64,000 bases of DNA, from NCBI RefSeq assembly GCF_001425625.1, contig NZ_LMCP01000005.1, forward strand, positions 63,053 to 127,052, read 5' to 3'. A program made the translations under genes and the position numbers. Below are positions 1 to 7,190 of the stretch, one piece after another; within the stretch, counting starts at the first letter, position 1; each line of letters starts with the position of its first letter. The stretch is from Mesorhizobium sp. Root102 (lineage in GTDB: Bacteria > Pseudomonadota > Alphaproteobacteria > Rhizobiales > Rhizobiaceae). The notes under the pieces were generated by a model. That model was not told where the DNA came from. It saw only the letters and a list, made by a program, of their open reading frames with translations, and did no database searches.

Positions 1-11
1 GCACCAGTGGC

Positions 12-1010
12 ATGAAAAGCGGACGCATGGAACTTGTCTGCCCGGCCGGAACCCCCGCTACGTTGAGGGCAGCCGTCCAGGCAGGCGCGGACGCAGTCTA
101 TTGCGGATTTCGCGACGAAACGAATGCCCGGAATTTCCCGGGACTCAACTTCTCCAGGGAAGAACTGGCCGAGGGCGTCCGCTTCGCGCATGACCACGGT
201 AGCAAGGTTCTGGTCGCTATCAACACCTTCGCGCGGGTCAATGATGTCGACCTGTGGAAGAAGGCCGCGGACACGGCGGCTGAATGCGGCGCAAACGCGA
301 TCATCGCGGCGGACATCGCCGTCCTCGATCACGTCGCGAAAAACCACAAGCAAGTTCGTCTTCATCTCTCCGTACAGGCAGCGGCCGCGACGCCAGAAGC
401 AATCGGATTCTACGCGACCAGTTTCGGCATCCGTCGCGTCGTCCTGCCGCGGGTGCTTTCTGTTCAGGAGATCGCGGCGCTCAACCGTGCGATCGAAGTG
501 GAAACGGAAGCATTCGTGTTCGGCGGCCTTTGCGTGATGATCGAAGGCCGATGCTATCTCTCTTCATACGCGACAGGAAAATCACCAAATCTGAATGGCG
601 TCTGTTCGCCACCCGAAATGGTGAGTTACGACGACGAGCCGAACAGCACGGCGGCACGGCTTTCAGGGTTCACGATCGACCGCTACGAGCCTGGCGAGCC
701 AGTGGGCTACCCCACTTTATGCAAAGGCAAATTCAAAGCCGGCGGAAAGACCTCCTATTTGTTCGAGGATCCCGTCAGCCTGAACGCCGGCGGGATGATT
801 GCCGGGCTGAAAGCCGCCGGCGTAACCGCCTTGAAGATCGAAGGACGCCAGCGCGGCAAAGGTTACGTTACGGAAGTGGTCCATGCCTTCCGGAAGGCCG
901 TCGACGCCGTCGGGCAAGGTGGCGACGCGATCGAGATCGATCGGATCCTTGCCGGTCAGTCGGAAGGGTCCCGGCAGACGGCAGGAGCGTACAGCAAGAA
1001 GTGGAGATAG
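12..1010 (+). CDS. ubiU: UbiU, U32-family subunit of O2-independent ubiquinone hydroxylase
   Basis: Peptidase-U32-fold protein of 332 aa matching UbiU. UbiU and UbiV are [4Fe-4S] proteins that together hydroxylate the ubiquinone ring without oxygen. Cysteines fitting the cluster ligands are seen in GGLCVMIEGRCYLSS, in NGVCSPP and in YPTLCKGKF. Residue 6 begins MELVCPAGTP, the usual UbiU opening, so the ATG at 27 is an equally good start. The frame is open to the window edge, so a longer N-terminus cannot be excluded. ubiV follows after 4 nt. By inference the pair supplies quinone to the nitrate and N2O respiration encoded nearby. The partner UbiT would be expected to the left, outside the window. 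Confidence 0.9.
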   Translation: MKSGRMELVCPAGTPATLRAAVQAGADAVYCGFRDETNARNFPGLNFSREELAEGVRFAHDHGSKVLVAINTFARVNDVDLWKKAADTAAECGANAIIAADIAVLDHVAKNHKQVRLHLSVQAAAATPEAIGFYATSFGIRRVVLPRVLSVQEIAALNRAIEVETEAFVFGGLCVMIEGRCYLSSYATGKSPNLNGVCSPPEMVSYDDEPNSTAARLSGFTIDRYEPGEPVGYPTLCKGKFKAGGKTSYLFEDPVSLNAGGMIAGLKAAGVTALKIEGRQRGKGYVTEVVHAFRKAVDAVGQGGDAIEIDRILAGQSEGSRQTAGAYSKKWR

Positions 1011-1014
1011 CAAC

Positions 1015-1914
1015 TTGTCCGCAATTGCGTTGACGCTTGGGCCGGTGTTCTTCCACTGGTCGCCCGACCGCCTCTTGGACTTCTACCGCAGGATAGCAAA
1101 CGAGGCTCCGATCGACCGCGTCCATGTCGGCGAAGTCGTATGCGGCAAGCGGATGCCGTTTTCCGACCCGGCATGGCCTGAGATCATCGAACGCCTCGAG
1201 AGTGCGGGAAAGGAAGTGGTGCTGTCCACGCTGGCGGCGCCGGCAACCGTTCGAGAGCGCAGAAGCATCGCGGATCTCTGCACCGACGAGCGGCTGGTGG
1301 AGATCAACGATGTCACCGCCCTGCCGTCACGCTCCGGCAAGCCCTTCGTGACCGGTCCGTTCCTGAACGTCTACAATGAGGCTTCCGCGCGGTTCCTGAT
1401 CCAGCGCGGTGCCACAACGATATGCCCACCCGTGGAATTGTCGCTCGCCGCCGTCGGCGCCATGGCCGGCGTATGTCCCGAGGCGGAATTCGAGATTTTC
1501 GTCTTCGGTCGGCTGCCGCTCGCGCTTTCCGGCCGATGCTATCACGCGCGCATCAACGGCCTTCACAAGGATTCCTGTCAGTTTATCTGCGAACGAGACC
1601 CGGATGGTCTTGCCGTCGACACGCTCGACGACCAGCAGTTTCTCGCGATCAATGGCGTGCAGACGCTCTCCAACCAGGTGCACGCCTTCTGCCCGGCACC
1701 CGCGGATGTCACCTCCAGAAGCGTCCGGCGTATCCGCTTGTCTCCGCACACGTGCGACATGGTCGAGGTGGCGAAGACCTATAGAGCGCTTGCCGATGGG
1801 AGAGAGGATCCCAAGGGTGCCCGCTTTATCCTTTCGTGCCTCGATCTGCCCGGTAGGCTGGTCGACGGATACGCCCTTGGCAAGCCCGGATGGCAAACAA
1901 CCGCTTCGATCTGA
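1015..1914 (+). CDS. ubiV: UbiV, partner of UbiU
   Basis: U32-family protein of 299 aa, the second subunit for O2-independent ubiquinone hydroxylation. A TTG start at 1015 is chosen because it lies 4 nt after the ubiU stop, has a GGAG-like ribosome site (AAGTGGAGAT) inside the end of ubiU, and opens with SAIALTLGPVFFHW, the expected family N-terminus. The longer in-frame reading would overlap ubiU by more than 100 nt. Cluster-type cysteines are seen in GEVVCGKRMPF and in SGRCYHARINGLHKDSCQF, followed by ICERD. It forms an operon with ubiU and probably mogA. Confidence 0.88.
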   Translation: MSAIALTLGPVFFHWSPDRLLDFYRRIANEAPIDRVHVGEVVCGKRMPFSDPAWPEIIERLESAGKEVVLSTLAAPATVRERRSIADLCTDERLVEINDVTALPSRSGKPFVTGPFLNVYNEASARFLIQRGATTICPPVELSLAAVGAMAGVCPEAEFEIFVFGRLPLALSGRCYHARINGLHKDSCQFICERDPDGLAVDTLDDQQFLAINGVQTLSNQVHAFCPAPADVTSRSVRRIRLSPHTCDMVEVAKTYRALADGREDPKGARFILSCLDLPGRLVDGYALGKPGWQTTASI

Positions 1915-1936
1915 AGACGGATTTCGAACGGAAAAA

Positions 1937-2443
1937 ATGACCCAGATTGCAATCATCACGGTGTCGGACCGTGCAAGCCGCGGCGACTACGAAGATCTTG
2001 GCGGGCCTGCCATCGAGCGCTGGCTTCGCCGTGTCGTGACGACACCCTGCGCTTTCATCCGTCGCATTATCCCCGATGGTCTCGAGAGTGTTCGGGATGT
2101 GCTTGTTGAGCTTTGCGACCAGGGCGGAGTTGATCTGATCCTAACAACGGGAGGAACCGGCCCTTCTCCGAGGGATCTTACTCCCGAAGCCATGCAGCAG
2201 GTCATCACGAAGGAGCTTCCCGGTTTTGGCGAACTCATGCGGCGGGCCAGTTCGCGGCACGTCGGCACAGCCATCCTTTCACGTCAAACAGCTGGAGTGC
2301 GCGGTCGTTCGCTGATCATAAACCTGCCCGGTAAACCGGCGTCGATCGACGTGTGTCTGAACTCCGTATTTCCTGCCGTGCCGTACTGTCTCGAACTGAT
2401 AGGAGCAGCGCCAATCATAGCGGATCCAGCGATGCTCGGATGA
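1937..2443 (+). CDS. mogA: MogA, molybdopterin adenylyltransferase
   Basis: 168-aa MogA/MoaB-family protein. MogA adenylylates molybdopterin ahead of molybdenum insertion, a step needed for the molybdo-enzyme NarG encoded further right. The family signature TTGGTGPSPRDLTPEA lies near residue 75, and the stretches PGFGELMRRAS and INLPGKPASI match MogA rather than MoaB. The ATG at 1937 follows ubiV by 22 nt and opens with the typical MTQIAIITVSDRAS. The same frame runs upstream through ubiV, which is a shadow. Likely cotranscribed with ubiUV. Confidence 0.85.
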   Translation: MTQIAIITVSDRASRGDYEDLGGPAIERWLRRVVTTPCAFIRRIIPDGLESVRDVLVELCDQGGVDLILTTGGTGPSPRDLTPEAMQQVITKELPGFGELMRRASSRHVGTAILSRQTAGVRGRSLIINLPGKPASIDVCLNSVFPAVPYCLELIGAAPIIADPAMLG

Positions 2444-2479
2444 TCTCGCGCCGATATGGCCTTTAGATTTGGAGTTGTG

Positions 2480-2990
2480 GACAGTTATCTGATCCATAGG
2501 ATAGTAGCTGCGAGAGCGACCGCAGCAAGTTCCCTGCTGTTTTCTCAAGCGAGTTGCGACGCGTCGGAACTGTTGAGCTTTGAGAAGCAACATCCGATCA
2601 GGTGGGGTTAGGCGCAATGTGAACGTCGACAGGGTATCTTTGAGTCCGCGACGGTTGTCTTGGGATGCAGCCACGGCGTCTTTGTCTGCGATCACTTGGC
2701 GCAGGCGATCGGCGTCTTAGGCAGCGTCGGCCATGACGACTTTGGCGCGCCGTCGATCAAGGGATAAGCCTGCGGCCTAACCCCGGTGGTCGGCGGTCAG
2801 GATGAAGCGCACCCGGCAGGAGAGACCTCGTACGGCCCATATGGTGCTCAGGTCCCCGCGGGAACGGCCAACGGCCTGGTCGTCAGACCCCTTGTTTAGC
2901 GCTTGAAGACAGCTTGCTGCCTTGGGATCTTGGCGGTAGTGCGCGGTGGAACCCGACGTGGTCCCCTGGCTGTCCACCTTTGTGCTTCCG
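2480..2990 (-). pseudogene. Decayed IS5-family transposase
   Basis: Remnant read on the minus strand in several frames. Pieces recognisable as an IS5-group (IS427-like) DDE transposase appear in the right order: AVGRSRGDLSTI then VRFILTAD near 2780-2880, RRRAKVVMADAA then DADRLRQVIADKDAVAA near 2650-2760, and KAQQFRRVATRL near 2540. A stop codon splits the MADAA-stop-DADRL junction, and frameshifts separate the other blocks, so no active enzyme can be made. Terminal inverted repeats and a target duplication were not found. This is the only insertion-sequence trace seen in the window and marks past rearrangement between mogA and ric. Confidence 0.7.
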
Positions 2991-3091
2991 CGCTTCGATG
3001 GGCAATCGGCAGACAAACGGCAGCCATCGCCACACATGAACGATCCATGCCCGATTAAGGAACGCGCGCAAGGAATGCATTTTGCCCCTCT

Positions 3092-3105
3092 TTGTTCCAG
3101 CGCAA
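3092..3105. promoter_or_regulatory. NnrR/FNR-type box upstream of ric
   Basis: The 14-mer TTGTTCCAGCGCAA fits TTG-N8-CAA. Read on the minus strand it is TTGCGCTGGAACAA, one base from the pseudoazurin box TTGCGCTGCAACAA. It lies about 125 bp upstream of the ric start, which suits an activator site if the transcript has a leader. The regulator is inferred to be the NnrR encoded at 20828. Confidence 0.5.
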
Positions 3106-3230
3106 AGACTAGGACCTCTATCTGGACAATTCATGGTCCCAACGGCTGGCACTATTTCGTCCTCGCGACGGAGCGAAGAGTTCGCTGTGAGTTTCAAAGC
3201 CGTTGTGTTGAAAATGCATGGAGCTTCGTT

Positions 3231-3926
3231 ATGAACACCCAATTCCCAGGTCCAGAATTATGGGAACGCACAGTCGGCGACATAGCCGCTACGCTGCCTG
3301 GCGCCACCGCCGTTTTCCGCAAATTCAAGATCGACTTCTGCTGCAACGGCGATCTCACCCTTGATGGCGCCGCGCACCGGCGCGGAGTCGATCCCGACGA
3401 GCTTGAGCGCGCGCTGGAGGCGCTTGGTACCGGCGCCGGGGACACGGCCGCGCCAGCTGCGATGGACAGCGATGAACTGATCGACCACATCGAAGCCTGC
3501 TACCACGAGGCGCACCGCCGCGCTCTGCCCGAGCTCATCGCCCTGTCGCGTAAGGTTGAGGCGGTGCATCGCGAGCATCCGAAGGTGCCGGCCGGCCTTT
3601 CCGATGCGTTACGGCAGATGCAGAGCGCACTGGAGCAGCACATGGCCAAGGAAGAGGCTATTCTGTTTCCGGCAATGCGGCAGTGGGACAAAGGCAAGTT
3701 CGATATCCCGGTTTCGGAACTGCGGCACGAGCACGATGACCAGGGGACCTTGCTTCGGCTCCTCGAAAGCCTCACCGATGACTTCGCCACGCCAGATGGA
3801 GCTTGCCGCTCCTGGCAGGCGCTGTACGTCGGCACGGCCCAGCTTGCCGAGGACCTGATGGAGCACATCCACCTGGAGAACAACATCCTGTTCCCGCGGT
3901 TCGCGGCAACGGAAAGCCGTGCCTAG
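3231..3926 (+). CDS. ric: RIC/YtfE/ScdA-type di-iron Fe-S cluster repair protein
   Basis: 231-aa protein with an N-terminal ScdA_N domain (residues 1-60, with the cysteine pair in KIDFCCNGDLTL) followed by a hemerythrin-like di-iron domain. Candidate ligands are seen in DHIEACYHEAHRR, EQHMAKEEAILFP, ELRHEHDDQ and EHIHLENNILFP. RIC proteins restore Fe-S clusters damaged by NO or peroxide. The ATG at 3231 is chosen because homology begins there, and the upstream extension runs through the decayed transposase zone. An NnrR-type box lies at 3092-3105. It stands alone between an IS remnant and the nsrR cluster. Confidence 0.88.
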   Translation: MNTQFPGPELWERTVGDIAATLPGATAVFRKFKIDFCCNGDLTLDGAAHRRGVDPDELERALEALGTGAGDTAAPAAMDSDELIDHIEACYHEAHRRALPELIALSRKVEAVHREHPKVPAGLSDALRQMQSALEQHMAKEEAILFPAMRQWDKGKFDIPVSELRHEHDDQGTLLRLLESLTDDFATPDGACRSWQALYVGTAQLAEDLMEHIHLENNILFPRFAATESRA

Positions 3927-4117
3927 CCGCCCAACGTTGATAGCGACTGCAGCAATGTAAATCGCTTGGCGAATCTTCGACTGACAAGCTTGGCGCTGGA
4001 CCCGGTAGTCGCCGTGCTGCCACTGTTGCCGTTAACGCCAACTGGCCTACCGGTCTGTTTTTAAGCGAATGAAAAGAGGCTTAGTTCACGCATTTCAACG
4101 GGCATGGGCACCGTCCG

Positions 4118-4405
4118 CTATCGGCCTGAGCGATGCAATTGGCGCGGTAGGACAGCTTGGCCAAAGTCGATCATCGAGCGCCGTAACACGTTGCCGGCGG
4201 CATCAATGCTCACACGCGCGCGGCGATTGCCGTAGAAGAAGCTCAGTCGATATTCGCCCTCGTGCTCGCCAATCCCGCGTTCACAGAGAGATGTAATCTC
4301 TTGTGTTCTCAGCAGTGAGTGCACCGCCGTTGGATCGAGACGTAGCAAATCGGCAAGCAATCTTGCGTCGATGAGAATCTCGTCCGTGTCGATCTCGACT
4401 TGCAT
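4118..4405 (-). CDS. DUF6522 family protein
   Basis: 95-aa protein opening MQVEIDTDEILIDARLLADL, matching DUF6522, a family of unknown function. The family core is visible: SLLRTQEITSLCERGIGEHE, then YRLSFFYGNRRARVSI and NVLRRSMIDFG. A GGTGGA ribosome site precedes the ATG. No signal peptide or membrane segment is apparent. The only regulatory mark upstream is the NsrR-type palindrome at 4536-4558, 131 bp before the start, so the gene probably belongs to the nitrosative-stress group. A role in handling damaged metalloproteins is a guess from context. Confidence 0.72.
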   Translation of the reverse strand: MQVEIDTDEILIDARLLADLLRLDPTAVHSLLRTQEITSLCERGIGEHEGEYRLSFFYGNRRARVSIDAAGNVLRRSMIDFGQAVLPRQLHRSGR

Positions 4406-4535
4406 AGGTCCACCCGCGAATCAGAAAGCCTTTGACGAACCGTGGCCGGAGCCGCAACTGATCCATTCCGGAGGATCACTGGCGGGAACGATTCCCACAA
4501 CGGCCGTGGGTCATCGCACGGCCACCTCCCGACAT

Positions 4536-4558
4536 AAGATACACTAAATATATATCTT
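4536..4558. promoter_or_regulatory. NsrR-type palindrome A
   Basis: 23-bp imperfect palindrome. The left arm is AAGATACACTA, then one base, then the right arm ATATATATCTT, so the AAGAT-N13-ATCTT geometry is exact. The flanking T and A extend it to 25 bp. It shares its layout with the sites at 6287, 6353 and 6917. It sits upstream of the DUF6522 gene and downstream of the 89-aa gene, so it most likely controls DUF6522. Assignment to NsrR is inferred from the nsrR gene 1.9 kb away. Confidence 0.65.
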
Positions 4559-4659
4559 AATATTCGACATTACAAGGAATCTTGGAATGTCGCGCGGAAG
4601 CTGACGGCGCGGCCCGCATGCCGACGAACGAGCGGACGGGCATCGAAGCGGCAAGATGC

Positions 4660-4929
4660 CTAGGCGGTCACGACCCACTGCAAGATTGTTTGTACAGCCG
4701 AAAGGCCGGGATCTTCTGATTTGCGCATCAGCGTTAGAAGCTGGAACCAGAGATCATCGTCGGCTTCGTCGAGAAACGTCCGCACGGCTCCAGCTGAAAA
4801 GTCCCCGACGGACATCGATGCTTGTGCTGCGCGTTCAGCGACCTTTGTGGCGAGTTCGGGATGGAGAGTCGACAGGACACTGGCGACCACCTCTGGCTGG
4901 TCCAGCGCGGCGATCAAATCCCCAAGCAT
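4660..4929 (-). CDS. Conserved hypothetical protein, 89 aa
   Basis: 89-aa acidic, mostly helical protein opening MLGDLIAALDQPEVVASVLS and ending KSEDPGLSAVQTILQWVVTA. No motif, cysteine or membrane segment identifies a function. Its codon use looks ordinary for this genome, and proteins with a similar opening and VRTFLDEADDDLWFQLLT-like core are recalled from other rhizobia, so it is probably real. It lies last in the minus-strand series starting at the DUF2249 gene (6175), but a 332-bp gap separates it from the 85-aa gene, so it may have its own promoter. Confidence 0.55.
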   Translation of the reverse strand: MLGDLIAALDQPEVVASVLSTLHPELATKVAERAAQASMSVGDFSAGAVRTFLDEADDDLWFQLLTLMRKSEDPGLSAVQTILQWVVTA

Positions 4930-5261
4930 ATTACACCCGCGCTTGGTTCACTCTGTGCCTTAGCCAACATAAGAATACAGGCCCTCAAGTTGCGTGACGC
5001 TGCCCCCGCCCCTGAATCCCCCTGCGCTCGCCTGCAGTGGCCAGTCGCTGACATCCTGTCGCGTATCGGCATGTCGGGTCAGGCTAACCTGATGACGAAG
5101 ATCATGGCGACGACGATAAGTATAAGGCCGTCGACAAGCATGGGGCAACAGCGAGCTTTCGTGTCGCGCTTGCTGCCTTTCGTCCTGAGCGGACCTGTTC
5201 ATGGGATCGCTTTCAGTGGCTCGACCGTTGTCCACTCTCCGGCAAAGGCGCGATAGTCCCT
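4930..5261. other. 332-bp gap between two small minus-strand genes
   Basis: No gene of normal size is supported here. The longer open frames lack family features and conflict with the neighbours. The one notable item is a 20-codon hydrophobic reading frame at 5079-5141 on the minus strand, listed separately. No terminator hairpin or recognisable operator was seen. Confidence 0.4.
5079..5141 (-). CDS. Possible 20-aa single-span membrane micropeptide
   Basis: Minus-strand reading of 20 codons from ATG to TGA giving MLVDGLILIVVAMIFVIRLA, almost entirely hydrophobic with one acidic residue near the start and one arginine near the end, as in a single-span micropeptide. No convincing ribosome site precedes it. 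It could equally be the tail of a frameshifted longer small protein, since a charged reading in another frame ends beside it. Recorded because it lies inside an operon that otherwise encodes only small proteins. Confidence 0.2.
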   Translation of the reverse strand: MLVDGLILIVVAMIFVIRLA

Positions 5262-5519
5262 CTACGGCTCGTCCCAACGCACCTGTTTGCTCAACCGATG
5301 CAGAAGCGCGTTGAACTTCTGCCATTGCCTCGCGTCGATGTCCCGCAGTTGGGCACACGCCCGACCGGCAAGGCGGCAGGCGGTATCTGTATGTCCGGCC
5401 TTTGCCAGTAATTCAAGGCTGGCGACCAGGATATCCGCCATGCCTTCGATCCGATCCGCCTGTTGCACCATGCTGGCCTCCGTGAACTTGATCAAGGCAG
5501 TCCGAACGTCGCTCACCAC
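5262..5519 (-). CDS. Small helical protein of the DUF2249-MIP18 operon, 85 aa
   Basis: 85-aa predicted helical protein of unknown function with one internal cysteine (TDTACRLAGRACAQL has two with the second repeat). It starts with GTG and overlaps the end of the MIP18-like gene by 7 nt (a second GTG is one codon on), so translational coupling is likely. No domain is recognised. It contains EGMADILVASLELLAKAGHT and an RQWQKFNALLHRLSKQV tail. Overlap with a Fe-S assembly factor suggests a role in the same process, which is inference only. Confidence 0.6.
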   Translation of the reverse strand: MVSDVRTALIKFTEASMVQQADRIEGMADILVASLELLAKAGHTDTACRLAGRACAQLRDIDARQWQKFNALLHRLSKQVRWDEP

Positions 5520-5851
5520 TCGCCATCATCGCCAATGCCGAGGTGCCGCTTGGCTTCGATGCTCATCTTCTGTGGCGACCAGGGCGGCTCATAGGTCAGG
5601 GTAACGTCGACGAATTCGACGCCTGGAACGCTCCAGGCGGCGTCACGGGCCCCCTCCTGCATGTAGTTGGTGGCCGGGCAACCGCGTGTCGTTGTGGTCA
5701 TCACGATGTTGACGACACCGCCGTCGTTGACCAGGACAGCGTACACAAGCCCCAGGTCAACGATGTTGTAGCCGAGTTCCGGATCGATCACGAGGCGAAG
5801 CGCCTCCTTGACCTTCTCGTCGTTAAGCCGCGGTTCTGCTCCAACGGTCAT
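5513..5851 (-). CDS. MIP18/DUF59-family metal-sulfur cluster assembly factor
   Basis: 112-aa DUF59 protein related to SufT/PaaD, which act in maturation of Fe-S proteins. The family pattern DPELGYNIVDLGLVY and the conserved cysteine segment TTTTRGCPATNYMQEGARDA are clear, as is VTLTYEPPWSPQKMS near the C-terminus. The ATG at 5851 is preferred over an upstream in-frame ATG at 5884 because similarity starts with LNDEKVKEALRLV soon after. It lies between the DUF2249 gene (start 6175) and the 85-aa gene it overlaps. The operon faces NsrR-type palindrome B, which suggests induction by NO. Confidence 0.85.
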   Translation of the reverse strand: MTVGAEPRLNDEKVKEALRLVIDPELGYNIVDLGLVYAVLVNDGGVVNIVMTTTTRGCPATNYMQEGARDAAWSVPGVEFVDVTLTYEPPWSPQKMSIEAKRHLGIGDDGEW

Positions 5852-5920
5852 GTCACGGTCCCTGCCGCAGCGCCGCCCACGCAAAGTCCGGGGGCGGCTT
5901 GTCGGGTTGCGATGCCTGTC

Positions 5921-6175
5921 TCACGCCGCCTTCGAGAGGCGACCGATCTCGACGCGCCAGACCGGCCCCCTCTCGAGATAGGTCCAGGAGAATTGGTGCG
6001 GATGTTCTGCCTCCAGCTGGTAGTAGAGGGGCTTGGGATCATGATCGTTGACGAGGATGAACTTCCCGCCGGGCGCAAGCTGATCGACAAGCTCGAAGAT
6101 CTTCTGGTGCCTCTGCATCGGCACCAGGCTGCGGACATCTATTTCGTTCGTTTCTGCTTCTGTCGTAAGTGCCAT
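5921..6175 (-). CDS. DUF2249 domain protein, first gene of NsrR-flanked operon
   Basis: 84-aa single DUF2249 domain. The family features are DVRSLVPMQRHQKIFELVDQ, then PGGKFILVNDHDPKPLYYQL and the end FSWTYLERGPVWRVEIGR. DUF2249 proteins are of unknown biochemical function and often sit beside Fe-S or NO-related genes. A GAAGGAACG ribosome site precedes the ATG at 6175. Palindrome B (6287-6309) lies 112 bp upstream. A second, double-domain DUF2249 gene occurs at 21849. Confidence 0.85.
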   Translation of the reverse strand: MALTTEAETNEIDVRSLVPMQRHQKIFELVDQLAPGGKFILVNDHDPKPLYYQLEAEHPHQFSWTYLERGPVWRVEIGRLSKAA

Positions 6176-6286
6176 TGAATCGTTCCTTCGATTTCAGTGA
6201 GGAGCGGCGGATCCAATCTTGACCCAGGTCGCCGCCGTGCCGAGGCAAATTGCGCTGCACCGACGGTCATCGATAATCGATGCATA

Positions 6287-6309
6287 AAGATACATTGTCA
6301 ATGTATGTT
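6287..6309. promoter_or_regulatory. NsrR-type palindrome B
   Basis: Best of the four sites. Arms AAGATACATTG and CAATGTATGTT are separated by one T and differ from perfect symmetry at one position. It lies in the divergent interval, 112 bp from the DUF2249 start (6175) and 118 bp from the nsrR start (6428), so it can serve both directions. Confidence 0.78.
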
Positions 6310-6352
6310 TTAGCGCTCCTGGCAGAAACTCCGAAAATTGCCCGCCTTGCAA

Positions 6353-6375
6353 AAGATACCTCCGCGGCGCATCTT
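6353..6375. promoter_or_regulatory. NsrR-type palindrome D, second site upstream of nsrR
   Basis: Arms AAGATACCTCC and CGGCGCATCTT around one G keep the AAGAT-N13-ATCTT outline although the inner bases are not symmetric. It lies 66 bp centre-to-centre from palindrome B and 52 bp upstream of nsrR, a position suited to autoregulation. Confidence 0.5.
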
Positions 6376-6427
6376 TCTGGTGTTTTATCGCCGAGATGGC
6401 GCATTGGGTTTGGCAAGAGGGCTTTGG

Positions 6428-6856
6428 ATGAGACTGACAGATTTCTCGGACTACTCGCTGCGGTTGCTTATGTACGCCGCGGCCAGGGCCGGGCAGCTGG
6501 TCACTATCGAGGAAACCGCTCAGGTCTATGGAATTTCGCGCGCGCACCTCATGAAGGTGGCCAACCAACTGACCCGCGCCGGGTTCCTGAGGGCGGTGCG
6601 CGGTCGCTCTGGCGGCCTCGCGCTCGCCAGGCCGCCAGCGCAAATCCGATTGAGCGACGTATTGCGCGCGACCGAGCCCGACTTTGCGCTGGTCGAATGC
6701 TTCCGAAGCGAAAACAACTGCCTGATCACCCCGCGTTGTCGCCTGCGCGGTATGCTGAAGGAGGCGCTCGCCGCCTTCTCCGGGACGCTTGACCGCTACA
6801 CCTTGGCCGACCTTCTGCTCAGTCCCGAAGACTTCGGCATCCAGCCGGCGGCCTAA
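6428..6856 (+). CDS. nsrR: NsrR, NO-sensing Rrf2-family repressor
   Basis: 142-aa Rrf2-family regulator. The N-terminal winged helix (residues 1-75) includes MRLTDFSDYSLRLLMYAA and VYGISRAHLMKVANQL. The three-cysteine Fe-S motif is LVECFRSENNCLITPRC, spaced as in NsrR, whose cluster reacts with NO and releases DNA. The ATG at 6428 gives the standard MRLTDFSDY start, and upstream in-frame starts would cross palindrome D. Two 23-bp palindromes precede the gene. RirA or IscR are alternatives within Rrf2, but the cysteine spacing and the NO-related surroundings favour NsrR. Confidence 0.88.
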   Translation: MRLTDFSDYSLRLLMYAAARAGQLVTIEETAQVYGISRAHLMKVANQLTRAGFLRAVRGRSGGLALARPPAQIRLSDVLRATEPDFALVECFRSENNCLITPRCRLRGMLKEALAAFSGTLDRYTLADLLLSPEDFGIQPAA

Positions 6857-6916
6857 GGGGGCGACGCCCCCGCTTCACCTGGTCGCAGCGTTTTCCCTTG
6901 CTGGGTCATATTCAAA

Positions 6917-6939
6917 AAGATACATTTACGATATATCTT
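6917..6939. promoter_or_regulatory. NsrR-type palindrome C
   Basis: Arms AAGATACATTT and CGATATATCTT with one base between them. It starts 60 bp after the nsrR stop and precedes, in order, the 66-aa, 78-aa and fdxA genes, which it probably controls. Confidence 0.72.
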
Positions 6940-6951
6940 TTATCCAGCCTG

Positions 6952-7152
6952 ATGGTGATCACCTTGCCAGCCACTTTCATCGGTCACACGTTGCGTACCC
7001 TTCAAGGATTCTTGCCAGCGTTGACGCGCCCGGACCTCACCTGCGGCCTGTCACGCCAGGAGCGGCTCGGCCTGATCTTCTCAGCGATCGAACAATGTGG
7101 CGCCGACTGCCCGCCCTGCGCAATTTGGGCGCTGGAGCAGGACAGGTCGTAG
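6952..7152 (+). CDS. Possible 66-aa cysteine-containing protein
   Basis: 66-aa reading from ATG 6952, 12 bp after palindrome C. The distinctive part is the tail SAIEQCGADCPPCAIWALEQ, whose CxxxCxxC arrangement could bind a metal or cluster. A further cysteine is in LTCGLSRQER. There is no clear ribosome site and the close fit to the operator leaves little room for a promoter leader, so the start is uncertain. No family is recognised. If real, it is the first gene of the 78-aa/fdxA unit. Confidence 0.45.
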   Translation: MVITLPATFIGHTLRTLQGFLPALTRPDLTCGLSRQERLGLIFSAIEQCGADCPPCAIWALEQDRS

Positions 7153-7190
7153 GCAGTGATGGATATTGAACTAGCCGAAAGGAGATTGCC

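Noticed and set aside
2946..3230. N-terminal extension of ric
   Set aside because: The upstream codons translate IS-remnant DNA and the family N-terminus begins at 3231.
4960..5358. 132-codon minus-strand frame
   Set aside because: It overlaps the better supported 85-aa gene, is Arg-rich without pattern, and matches no family.
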